Of a DNA stretch of 50,958 nt, positions 27,001-34,363 are shown in pieces. The stretch is from an uncultured euryarchaeote (GTDB lineage Archaea > Thermoplasmatota > Poseidoniia > Poseidoniales > Poseidoniaceae). Position 1 is the first letter of the stretch. Every line of letters begins with the position of its first letter. The notes under the pieces are model-generated. The model did no database searches. It had not been told where the DNA came from and saw nothing but the letters and a program-made list of their open reading frames with translations. The stretch lies in assembly GCA_937894115.1 (NCBI GenBank), contig CALBFP010000067.1, positions 1 to 50,958 of the forward strand, given 5' to 3'. Position numbers and translations under genes: made by a program.

Positions 27001-29024
27001 ACAGTGATTTACTTGTCGCATTTCCTGATGAATCCGAACGACAAGTGGCAGAGACATGGTGTGCATTGCTCAGGAGATTAGGTGCAGAATATGGACATGA
27101 ACCAATTGCAATCCTTGACCAAATGAAAGCGTTCTCCACTCTAGGTAGTAAGGGTCCACAAGCGAGCGGACCCCCAACAAGTGGAGCAGTTCAAATAATG
27201 ACCATTCATGGAGCGAAAGGCCTTCAAGCACCGGTTGTCATCGTAACAGGTTTGTTTGAAGCCGGGCGCCGTAGTTCAAGCATTGAAGCGCAAAACAACG
27301 TGCTCATTACACCTGATGTTATCGCCGGTAGAATTCAGCCATGGAAGTCAAAAAACAAACCAGAAGATGCCCTGTGGATGTTAGCAGAACAAATGAACAA
27401 GGCTCAAAATCAGGCTGAATTACGCCGCCAATTCTATGTTGCTCTGACCAGAGTTAAGGACCGATTAATTTTCGTTGGTTCACCAAACAAGCCTTGTTCG
27501 GTGAATGCCGATTCAACAATTGAAATGAAAATCAATTCCAAGGGAAACAACATGGGTGATTTTATGTTGGATGGATTCCGATATATGGGTCTGCATTCTG
27601 AGCAAGATCAACCATGGACCCTCGATGGTGATGTTCAAGGAGAGGTTTTGTCAGAGTTTGGTGATCAGGTGTTGAAATTCGACCCATACGCTCTTTTCCA
27701 ATCAAGTGGGTTCATGCAAGGATCACTTCAATCATTGCGATTCTACCATCACCCAAGTTGTTTTGTAAAACAAAAACCAACCTCCGTTCTTTCAGATTGG
27801 ACAAGCATCGAAAATCAATTACAAAAACCAATACAAAACACTCAAGTTGAAACCACTCATTTCGTCCAATCCCCAACTCTTAAGATGACCGCACATGGTT
27901 TGGATACGGCTCATTCATGTCGACGTCGTTATTGGCTTTCTCACATTAAAGGTTGGCAAAGCGAACCTTTCATGATTCAGCCAAATTCTATTTATGTTCC
28001 GAATGAGGTTGAAACAAAAGACCGATCCAATGGGGAAGATGTTGTATCGGGTCCTATCGGTTGGCCATCGGCAACTGCGTTTGGATCGATGTTTCACAGA
28101 CTTGTTGAGATTGGTTTGGCGAACCCTGCGCAAATGAAGTCAAACGGTTATGAATTGGCGCCAGCTTGGTTGAATTCTCAACCCAATCAACTCTTGTCGC
28201 GCAAGGAACTCGATGATGCGACACATTCTCATCCTGAGTGGCATCGGTTATCCTTTGAAGAACAAACACAGGCACGTGACCGAATGTTCGAACTGGCGAA
28301 ACGTCTTACAGATGGAGCATTGGGCAAACTGGTTGCTGGGGATGCCATACAAAATCTCATGGTTGAAGGTTTGCGAACAGAAGCTTCGTTTGTTTTCAAT
28401 CACCGCGTCGATTTTGATGGGCTGCTCCAAACGCCCATAAACAAGCTTAACGAATCCTATCAAACGTTGATTGAAGCGGTTAACATTCTCTTTGAGGGTC
28501 AAGCCGATTTAGCTTTGGCTGGAGTTGAGGGGGACCGTCCTTGGTTGCAAATTGTTGATTTGAAAACCACGGGGGCACGAGAGGTTAATTTGGAGCAAAC
28601 TCCTTTGCATGAATCGCTTAACGAACCGCTTTCGTTGGAGCCACAAAACGAAGCAGAACATGAGATGTTGAGAAATCACCGACTTCAATTGACGTTGTAC
28701 TCTTTGGTTTTACGTGAACAAGAGGAGAGAAAAGCGGTAGGAAAGCGCCGAGAAATACGCCCACCTGCTCTGCTAATTGCGAGCACAGGGCGCCTTGTTC
28801 AAATGCCGGATAACATGTACAAAGAAGCCAACAAAGAGCTGTTGAACCTGCTCGATTGGATGGCGAGACTTGCTGCGGATCCAAATGGTGTTGATGAGCC
28901 AAAACGCCTTCCAAACGAGGCTCTTGATACCTGTAAAAAGTGCCCGTTCTTTAATGGAGATATCAGAATGTGCGGTCCACAAAATCTTGCTCTGGGGGTC
29001 ACTTTTGATTCTTCTTCCCAATGA
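24051..29024 (+). CDS. addA: AddA/RecB-like UvrD-type helicase fused to RecB-family nuclease
   Basis: A 1657-residue superfamily 1 helicase with all motifs: Walker A GAGTGKTT near residue 23, ITFTRKAASELR (Ia), IIDEYQDTNP near 584 (II), VGDMKQSIYRFR (III), LRTNFRT (IV), TIHGAKGLQAP near 1051 (V) and YVALTRVKDRL near 1130 (VI). The C-terminal nuclease has FGSMFHRLVE, GQADLAL, IVDLKTTG (Asp1503, Lys1505) and LQLTLYSLVL. Cys1290 in TAHSCRRRYW together with C1628-x2-C1631-x9-C1641 looks like an iron-sulfur staple, which bacterial AddA normally lacks. GGAGGTGA precedes the ATG. With the coupled upstream gene it would unwind and degrade double-strand ends to load a RadA-type recombinase. Its length exceeds the usual about 1200. 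Confidence 0.88.
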   Translation: MISFNRSQRLGLNLDQHIALDAGAGTGKTTVMAERYVQHLLSPEQRATHVLPPPIRFEQYGSGNILAAKRDRTPLTEWKGLLPQEIVAITFTRKAASELRSRIKNRIQSLRAHPVKDDDRMGVHDPRLRHQGDVSMLMSLLESSPISTIDAFLSEILAPHIDLVAIHLSRDQLPEEKAPLLRNQALNAAWRIRNGRDAIEAGMLQPSDAFIEARNRLAIRLGGQSSAQTVLLGLLESSLFVEESRRRLRARSIRCGTPWDGTSAPDHRLIEDMILEDCRSLIDPVFVDVRAILNEWVDVFLQYHSIFVAPAEIETTETRFNQLAHLARKPMSEQPIERLRWLYQVVAAATSPAQLEETKPTILKGGNFPRSNTLGNWPAGLMSWSSVLKKTSEKVLKAQTTAAASDAARRLQERIHNPADGRLVLMLAKVAYCLNPVEPFVHRGPNERYDRFPLGLEVSQEPPEGDQRVTGELQVEVLNDLYTVHLGCQDLLRHLKSQEEAHDFDDVQTMVGDLLLSRCPAIVRHWYPPEAVQALDDLGNEPWSDNHIRRALSIMQNEEEKHLDLRRRYALLKQIRARYRAFIIDEYQDTNPEHARLLSRLWGRRDGISENHPAPAGPWDPTICIVGDMKQSIYRFRQAEVTVMRRMVAAIRMTNRIERNESRLQAFTQEGFGRDPRPVGAGGEGGSFIQAADYSRSEQSAQWSFVPFGIDDSGLAIGDEATVERIEGHIQLRTNFRTAPGLLQTLNNVFDDTFDVRHHQFPGDFHANAQPLDAGRETDRMGVLEWLLPTQNSTDALPLNLNKGYNLFDAENANLRHLEHELIASRLESLVRGSTTRVWSAKNHAFVEIEAENAISPEDVMILVHSRKHIPDLIARLQARGLPVMADKQGELLKQPVVQPLMALLELLAKPWSKHASHILLRSSIIGASSVQIEEILGTGNVEDYWRHIADYFKDQPQGRFLEACSNLVHHGAIYDVFDAALDYSDLLVAFPDESERQVAETWCALLRRLGAEYGHEPIAILDQMKAFSTLGSKGPQASGPPTSGAVQIMTIHGAKGLQAPVVIVTGLFEAGRRSSSIEAQNNVLITPDVIAGRIQPWKSKNKPEDALWMLAEQMNKAQNQAELRRQFYVALTRVKDRLIFVGSPNKPCSVNADSTIEMKINSKGNNMGDFMLDGFRYMGLHSEQDQPWTLDGDVQGEVLSEFGDQVLKFDPYALFQSSGFMQGSLQSLRFYHHPSCFVKQKPTSVLSDWTSIENQLQKPIQNTQVETTHFVQSPTLKMTAHGLDTAHSCRRRYWLSHIKGWQSEPFMIQPNSIYVPNEVETKDRSNGEDVVSGPIGWPSATAFGSMFHRLVEIGLANPAQMKSNGYELAPAWLNSQPNQLLSRKELDDATHSHPEWHRLSFEEQTQARDRMFELAKRLTDGALGKLVAGDAIQNLMVEGLRTEASFVFNHRVDFDGLLQTPINKLNESYQTLIEAVNILFEGQADLALAGVEGDRPWLQIVDLKTTGAREVNLEQTPLHESLNEPLSLEPQNEAEHEMLRNHRLQLTLYSLVLREQEERKAVGKRREIRPPALLIASTGRLVQMPDNMYKEANKELLNLLDWMARLAADPNGVDEPKRLPNEALDTCKKCPFFNGDIRMCGPQNLALGVTFDSSSQ

Positions 29025-29625
29025 TGGCAAGCGTCCCAGATTTCCCAGACTGTTGACCCGCTCGCCATGAACGTACGTCCTCAAATCCAACTTCATGCCA
29101 CATAGCAATCCATTGTTTCTCACTAAATGTGGACATATGCACATCGAGGGCTTCTGGCCAACTTAGGCTTTCTTCGTTTTCTGCATAATGATCGATTCCA
29201 ATAACGGCCCAACCTCCATTGGATAACCAATCATCATGAATGGACTGCAACATTACCTTCGGTTCACGGAGGTAGTAAATGAACTCCATAGAGTGCACAA
29301 GATCGTATTTTTTTGGTGGTTTTGTTTGTGGAAACATGGCGATGTGATAGCCATTTTTCGAATCGATGTTCTTTGCTTTAGCAATCATGTTTTGCGCCCC
29401 ATCGAATCCATCTGCAGATGCACAACCAGCATGCGCAGCGACCATTCGAACGACCCAGCCATTTCCGCATCCTAAATCTGCAAATTCAAAGGCGGTCCCA
29501 TTTGAACTCACTTTGTTTAGAGCTGCATCGAGCATTTCCTTTACGGCTGGGGCGTGTCCACGCTCCATCCCTTCATCCTTACCCCGATGAACCCACTCGT
29601 TGAAGACGTCTGTTGCTTGCTTCAT
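28999..29625 (-). CDS. Class I SAM-dependent methyltransferase
   Basis: The 208-residue protein has the SAM-binding motif I FADLGCGNGWVVRMVAAHAG, a second-strand acidic GFDGAQNMI, and motif IV-like KYDLVHSMEFIYYL. GGWAVIGIDHY follows. The end, EVGFEDVRSWRAG, resembles small-molecule methyltransferases. The substrate is not predictable. The start is ATG 29625; a T-rich TTTTTT at 29648-29653 lies about 26 nt upstream, which could be a weak TATA for a leaderless mRNA. The 3' end overlaps the convergent addA-like gene by 26 bp. The upstream neighbour is the divergent peptidase gene. Confidence 0.85.
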   Translation of the reverse strand: MKQATDVFNEWVHRGKDEGMERGHAPAVKEMLDAALNKVSSNGTAFEFADLGCGNGWVVRMVAAHAGCASADGFDGAQNMIAKAKNIDSKNGYHIAMFPQTKPPKKYDLVHSMEFIYYLREPKVMLQSIHDDWLSNGGWAVIGIDHYAENEESLSWPEALDVHMSTFSEKQWIAMWHEVGFEDVRSWRAGQQSGKSGTLAIIGKKNQK

Positions 29626-29695
29626 GGTTCTACGAGAACGTACGTCGAAAAAAGGCATCGAAAGCAACATCACCTATGGCCACATCGCTTGCATC

Positions 29696-30664
29696 ATGAG
29701 CATCACCCCTCAAGTCCTTGATGACGTTCTGTACCCGAAAATCGAACCGTACCTTGAAGGAATGCTTTCGGTTTCAGACCACCACACCATCGCTTGGGAA
29801 TGTGCAGGCAATCCTGAAGGAATCCCGGTGATTGTTATCCATGGAGGCCCAGGAGGTGGGAGCCAGCCTTCTTATCGTCAGTATTTTGATCCACAAAAGT
29901 GGAACATCATTCAGTTCGATCAGCGCGGTTGTGGTAAATCAACGCCTTATGCCAGTCTCGAGGAGAATACAACAAATCACCTCGTCTCTGATATTGAGGC
30001 CTTGAGGAAGCATTTGAATGTTGAAACGTGGCATGTCTTTGGGGGTTCATGGGGTTCAACACTTTCTCTCATTTATGGCATCTCGCACCCGAAACGTGTG
30101 CGTTCATTTATCCTTCGAGGCATCTTTATGTGCAGGCGTTCCGAACTGAATTGGTTCTATCAAGAGGGAGCCAGCCATGTCTTCCCCGATGCCTTTGAAC
30201 CTTACCTCAACCACATTCCTAAAGACGAACAACATGCTCTGATTTCCGCTTATTACAGCCGCCTGACCAGTGATGATGTCGAAGTTCGACGAAATGCAGC
30301 GAAGGAATGGACTCGTTGGGAAATGGCAACAAGCCGATTGCTCCCTGACCCCGAATATCTTGATAAGGCCGAAGATCTAGATTTTGCGGTTGCCTTTGCC
30401 CGTATTGAGTGTCATTATTTTATCAACGCCATCTTCGTTGAGGAGGCTTACATCTTGAACAACACAAGGACGATAGAAGAAATTCCAACCGTTATCGTGC
30501 AAGGTCGTTATGATATGGTTTGTCCAGTAAAGAGTGCTTGGGAGTTGCACAAACAATTGCCCAATTCTAAATTGTACATCATTCCAGATGCTGGACACTC
30601 CATGGGAGAAGTCCCCATTGCCAAGGCCTTGGTTAAAGCAACAGATTCGGCCGAAAGAATATGA
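29696..30664 (+). CDS. pip: Proline iminopeptidase (alpha/beta hydrolase, S33 family)
   Basis: It removes N-terminal proline from peptides in the cytoplasm. The 322-residue protein has the S33 signatures HGGPGGG (oxyanion loop), QFDQRGCGKSTP, and the nucleophile elbow GGSWGS with Ser118. RGIFMCRRSELNWFYQ and EWTRWE from the cap domain are present, with Asp in QGRYDMVCP and His in PDAGHSMGE. Length fits. The start is taken at ATG 29696; the frame is open upstream to a TTG at 29600 inside the divergent methyltransferase gene, but those residues look non-coding. No clear ribosome site or TATA was found at the chosen start. Confidence 0.93.
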   Translation: MSITPQVLDDVLYPKIEPYLEGMLSVSDHHTIAWECAGNPEGIPVIVIHGGPGGGSQPSYRQYFDPQKWNIIQFDQRGCGKSTPYASLEENTTNHLVSDIEALRKHLNVETWHVFGGSWGSTLSLIYGISHPKRVRSFILRGIFMCRRSELNWFYQEGASHVFPDAFEPYLNHIPKDEQHALISAYYSRLTSDDVEVRRNAAKEWTRWEMATSRLLPDPEYLDKAEDLDFAVAFARIECHYFINAIFVEEAYILNNTRTIEEIPTVIVQGRYDMVCPVKSAWELHKQLPNSKLYIIPDAGHSMGEVPIAKALVKATDSAERI

Positions 30665-30720
30665 TTCAAGCACGTAACCGAAGTAAGTGGGTCAATAAGG
30701 GAGAAGGAGTGTGTCGTAAC

Positions 30721-32589
30721 ATGAGCAAGCCATTCAGTCGGCCCAAATCTGTTGGAATCCAAGCCTGTTTATGCTTCGTGCTTATGTTGACCGTACCTAT
30801 GCATGCGTTCGCCGAGGAAGTAGCACAACCAGAATTGACATGCTCCGAGAGCGTCGTCAATCAAGCGGACTCTTTGGAATGTGATTTGGATTTATCCGAC
30901 TTCGTTGGAACATCAACCATTCGATACGAGTTCATCCTCTCAGATTCAGATAATTCTGAAGATGTGTACTCGGTGCTAGCGACAGGAGCCGAACACACCT
31001 GTGGCCTTCTTGAAAACGGCTCAGCCATGTGCTGGGGCCTCGATAATTACGGCCAATTGGGCGATGGCGGTCAGCAGACATCGATCAACAAACCAATTTC
31101 CTACGTTTCAATTAATGAGGATGCGACAATTGAGCAGATCTACGCCAAACAGCATCGAACATGCATCATACTCGATGACAACACTGCGAGCTGTTGGGGA
31201 TTTAATGAGAATGGGCAAAGCGGAGACGGTTCCACGAATACGTACAAATCCCCGAGTACAACAGTCGAATTTCCTGATGGAAAAGGTGTTGAGTCAATAG
31301 GTATGGGATCTAGGCACACTTGCGCAATTCTTGAAGATGACACGCTGGTGTGCTGGGGAACTGATGCCTTTGGCGTACTAGGGAACGGAGATTCGGAAAC
31401 AAGCGATAAGTACACTCCACAAGTTGTTGCAACGCCTGCCGACCGGAAGGTTGCCAAGGTTGAACCCGGACATTCGCATACATGCATGCTTATGGATGAC
31501 GGAGGAGTTATGTGTTGGGGAAGAGACAACTTAGGTCAATTAGGCGACGGCGGTACGAGTACGACCACACATGCCCCATCATCAAACGTAGAGTTGCCAG
31601 AAGGTAGGGCAGCAACAGACTTGTCCGTTGGCGATTACCATTCATGCGCTCTTTTGGATAACGGTTCCATTACCTGCTGGGGGCAGAACAACTACGGACA
31701 GTTAGGAGACAATTCAACAACTCATGCATCAACACCCGTATATGTGCATTTACCAAACGGGACTACAGCTCGCACTGTTGATGTTGGACCATACAGCAGT
31801 TGTGCGATTTTAGAAAATTCAAGCACGTACTGTTGGGGTCACAACAATCACGGACGTTTGGGAATCGGTGTAAGTGGGGGCATCTATCTTACTCCAATGT
31901 TTGTTGAAGTTATCGATAACGCTGTTGATCTTAACTTGAACTACGACCACACCTGTAGTTTGTCAGAGAACGGAACAATGTTCTGTTGGGGTCGAAGCAA
32001 AAACGGGAAATTGGGTATCGGGCCGGCTGGCGATAAGAATTATCCTCATCAAGTCGACTACAACAGTGCCCCCTTCGCATCTCTAACAGGGCCTGCACCA
32101 TTGTACACTTGGGAAGAAAGTTCAGGACTGCGTGGTAGGGTAATATCGGGTGAAGACAACGTGTGGAAATTGGAAGTTACAGCACCGCAATCAGCCACAT
32201 TGTCGATGTACGATTTACAGATTACATTGATTAAAATCGGTGGTATTCGAGAACATGTAGTGGTTAGAAATTCAATCGAAATTATTGAAATCGATTCGGA
32301 TGGCGATGGAATCGCCGATTCTTTGGATGCTTTCCCAAACGATGCTTCCGAAACTACAGACACGGACGGTGACGGCGTTGGCGACAACAGCGATGCCTAT
32401 CCTAACGATGAGACGCGTTCAGCAGAATCCTCTTCGATTCTCGGGACTACGACTTATCTGATTGCAGCCGGAGTCGCTTTGGTTGTTCTCCTTGCGTTTA
32501 TGCGGCCTAGAAAGAAAAAACTGGAAGATGGAGAGGTCCAAAAACCAAGTCGATTCTTGTTCCCACGAGGCCCAAAACAGAAATTTTGA
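30721..32589 (+). CDS. RCC1-repeat surface protein with thrombospondin-type calcium repeats and C-terminal anchor
   Basis: The 622-residue protein begins with a signal peptide (hydrophobic core ACLCFVLMLTVPMHAFA). Seven RCC1-like repeats follow, each with a Cys-containing core of the type HTCGLLENGSAMCWG and a GQLGDGG turn. Paired cysteines in each blade suggest disulfides outside the cell. A beta domain follows, then two Asp-rich TSP3-type repeats (DSDGDGIADSLDAFPND, DTDGDGVGDNSDAYPND) from about residue 525. One membrane helix near 577-599 ends in a basic tail. This is probably a seven-bladed propeller held at the cell surface. The function is unknown; an upstream in-frame ATG at 30661 would overlap pip. 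GGAG lies 11-12 nt before ATG 30721. Confidence 0.88.
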   Translation: MSKPFSRPKSVGIQACLCFVLMLTVPMHAFAEEVAQPELTCSESVVNQADSLECDLDLSDFVGTSTIRYEFILSDSDNSEDVYSVLATGAEHTCGLLENGSAMCWGLDNYGQLGDGGQQTSINKPISYVSINEDATIEQIYAKQHRTCIILDDNTASCWGFNENGQSGDGSTNTYKSPSTTVEFPDGKGVESIGMGSRHTCAILEDDTLVCWGTDAFGVLGNGDSETSDKYTPQVVATPADRKVAKVEPGHSHTCMLMDDGGVMCWGRDNLGQLGDGGTSTTTHAPSSNVELPEGRAATDLSVGDYHSCALLDNGSITCWGQNNYGQLGDNSTTHASTPVYVHLPNGTTARTVDVGPYSSCAILENSSTYCWGHNNHGRLGIGVSGGIYLTPMFVEVIDNAVDLNLNYDHTCSLSENGTMFCWGRSKNGKLGIGPAGDKNYPHQVDYNSAPFASLTGPAPLYTWEESSGLRGRVISGEDNVWKLEVTAPQSATLSMYDLQITLIKIGGIREHVVVRNSIEIIEIDSDGDGIADSLDAFPNDASETTDTDGDGVGDNSDAYPNDETRSAESSSILGTTTYLIAAGVALVVLLAFMRPRKKKLEDGEVQKPSRFLFPRGPKQKF

Positions 32590-32675
32590 TGGGATTGACA
32601 ACATTTGAGTAAGAAGCGAATTATCCTCCTCAACCAAGCGTCGGCTTCATAGGGTAAAGGTGGCTGGGTCAAACT

Positions 32676-32689
32676 GGAGGCATTCCTCC
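32676..32689 (+). promoter_or_regulatory. Perfect 5-bp hairpin GGAGG-CATT-CCTCC upstream of the coiled-coil gene
   Basis: GGAGG (32676-32680) pairs exactly with CCTCC (32685-32689) across a CATT loop, 10 nt before the start. The GGAGG is a strong anti-16S sequence that would be hidden in the stem, leaving the weaker GGGTGA (32690-32695) beside ATG 32700. It could tune translation; the stem is short, so the effect may be small. Confidence 0.35.
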
Positions 32690-32699
32690 GGGTGAAAAA

Positions 32700-33497
32700 A
32701 TGAGTGAAGAAGGAACCCTCACCCCTGAAGTCCGTATAGATCAACTAGAAGAGGCTCTTGCAACTGAAACAGACCGTTTGAAGAAACTCTTCGCAGCATA
32801 TGAAACTCAAGAGAAAGAATTGGTCGATGCACGAGCAGAAATTGAGGTTCTTGAGAAAGAAATCATCGATAAAGAAATCGAACGAGAAGCGCAAGAGTCG
32901 TTGATTGCAGAGAAAGATTTCCGCATCCGCGAACTTGAAATGAAGGCGACAAAAGCGGACAAGCGAGTTGAACATCTCGAACCTGCATTGCAAACGATGG
33001 AAGAGAAATATTCTCGAGAAAAAGATCGGTTAGGGAAAGTTTTCGGTATCGCAGAAGAGCTGGACAACGATCTGAAGCTTGCTGTTACCGAAATGAAAGC
33101 TCGCGATGATTGGTACGTTGCTCATATGACGCTTTTTGAAGAACTTAACAAAGCCATCAAGGAACGTTACGATATGATTGAAAGAGCCGTTGAGGCTGAG
33201 CGTGAATCTCAACACATGTCTCGTGCGTTTACAGAGCGTATGGACGAAATGGTCGAAGCACGTGCTGCTGAAATGACTGTTGAAGAGGCCGAAGCAGTTA
33301 TCGAAGAGGGTACTGGCGAGGTGGCTGAAATCGTTGATGAAGAAGCACCTGCCGATGAAGAAGCACCTGCTGAACAAGAAACACCCGCAGTAGAGGAAGC
33401 ACCCGTTGATGAAGAATCACCAGATGTTGAAGCGGAAGCAGTCGATGATGCTGGGGCAACATGGGATTCTGACGCCGACCCATGGGCCGATAATTGA
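32700..33497 (+). CDS. Acidic coiled-coil protein of unknown function
   Basis: The 265-residue protein is almost entirely helical: heptad-rich Glu/Lys coiled coil from about residue 8 to 110 and again to about 190. A disordered Glu/Ala/Pro tail with repeats of EEAPADEEAPA type follows. The very end reads ATWDSDADPWADN. There is no signal peptide or membrane helix. The DPW motif also occurs in the cytoplasmic tail of the giant surface protein in this window. A scaffolding or cytoskeletal-adaptor role is possible but unproven. It is followed 11 nt later by the decarboxylase gene, whose ribosome site overlaps this gene's stop. Confidence 0.8.
   Translation: MSEEGTLTPEVRIDQLEEALATETDRLKKLFAAYETQEKELVDARAEIEVLEKEIIDKEIEREAQESLIAEKDFRIRELEMKATKADKRVEHLEPALQTMEEKYSREKDRLGKVFGIAEELDNDLKLAVTEMKARDDWYVAHMTLFEELNKAIKERYDMIERAVEAERESQHMSRAFTERMDEMVEARAAEMTVEEAEAVIEEGTGEVAEIVDEEAPADEEAPAEQETPAVEEAPVDEESPDVEAEAVDDAGATWDSDADPWADN
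33336..33421 (+). repeat. Imperfect tandem repeat encoding Glu/Ala/Pro-rich tail
   Basis: The unit GATGAAGAAGCACCT recurs with variations about every 15-18 nt and encodes DEEAPA/EQETPA/VEEAPV blocks. It lies in the C-terminal disordered tail of the coiled-coil gene and is prone to length change by slippage. Confidence 0.6.
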
Positions 33498-33508
33498 GGT
33501 GACTCGTC

Positions 33509-34363
33509 TTGGCAGGCCTTGCTCAAGGGGGGCACGCCCCCGTAGCAACATTTGCAATTGCAGGCCTTGCAATCCTTGTAGGAGGCATTTATCTTGATTC
33601 GCTCAACGGTCTTATGCCGCTCCTGGGCGTTCTTTGTTTGATGGTGGCCGTATTCTTCGCAAATTTCTGGCGAGATCCAGATCGCCCTATCCCGCAAGAG
33701 GCAGGTTTACTCGTTTCGCCGGCAGACGGGCATGTCATGTTTGTTCGTAGGGAACGAGCAAACGGCCGACGCCCATCAAATGCTGAGCGTGATGCGGGCA
33801 GTCTTGAGCATGATGAAAATACCGGTGATTGGTATCCCCAACCATGCAATGATCCGCTTTCATTTGAAACGGAACAGCGGTTTTCCTCAGTTGATGATAG
33901 TCCGAGAGATACGGATGTGTGGCGCGTTGCGATATTCATGTCACCACTCGATGTTCACGTTAACCGAGCTCCGTTCGCATCAAGCATTGTTGCCATGGAA
34001 CATCGGACAGGAAAAGGCCGTCGCCGAGGGCCTTTTGCCCCTGCATACCGTAAAGAAAGTGAATACAACGAGCGCGTTCGCACGGTCTTTGAGTCCAAAT
34101 CTGGCGAGCGAATCGAGGTCATGCAAATATCAGGGGCTCTTGCCCGCACAATTGTTCCATGGAAAGGAATTGGCGATGAGCTTCGTAGAGGTGAACGATA
34201 CGGGATGATCCGTCTTGGAAGTCGCGTTGATGTGCGGGTCCCAGCGGCTCATTACGAGCCACAAGTACTCTCAGCAGAGGACAAACACCCTCAATATCCT
34301 AAAGGACAATTTGTCAAGGCGGGTGCTGATATTATATTCAAGAGAATCCGCGAGGAAGAATGA
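33509..34363 (+). CDS. psd: Phosphatidylserine/archaetidylserine decarboxylase, short archaeal type
   Basis: A pyruvoyl-dependent enzyme that decarboxylates archaetidylserine to archaetidylethanolamine in membrane lipid synthesis. The N terminus has two hydrophobic segments, then NFWRDPDRPIP, VSPADGHVMFV, IFMSPLDVHVNRAPFASSI and the ISGALAR block. Self-cleavage is expected between Gly237 and Ser238 in RLGSRVDV, giving the pyruvoyl alpha chain. An extra about 40-residue acidic insert sits between the PADG and IFMSPLDVH blocks. The start is TTG 33509 because GAGGTG lies 7 nt upstream and no ATG fits the family N terminus. The end overlaps the next reading frame. Confidence 0.9.
   Translation: MAGLAQGGHAPVATFAIAGLAILVGGIYLDSLNGLMPLLGVLCLMVAVFFANFWRDPDRPIPQEAGLLVSPADGHVMFVRRERANGRRPSNAERDAGSLEHDENTGDWYPQPCNDPLSFETEQRFSSVDDSPRDTDVWRVAIFMSPLDVHVNRAPFASSIVAMEHRTGKGRRRGPFAPAYRKESEYNERVRTVFESKSGERIEVMQISGALARTIVPWKGIGDELRRGERYGMIRLGSRVDVRVPAAHYEPQVLSAEDKHPQYPKGQFVKAGADIIFKRIREEE

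Noticed and set aside
24051-29024. AddA-like gene as an ordinary UvrD/Rep repair helicase
   Set aside because: It carries a complete C-terminal RecB-family nuclease and is coupled to an AddB-like gene; UvrD and Rep lack both.
29600-29695. Upstream extension of the proline iminopeptidase from TTG 29600
   Set aside because: The added residues lie inside the divergent methyltransferase gene and do not resemble the family N terminus.
30944-32040. RCC1 and propeller DNA repeats as a CRISPR or mobile repeat array
   Set aside because: The periodicity is in the protein (about 50 residues per unit) with diverged DNA; there are no identical short repeats with spacers.
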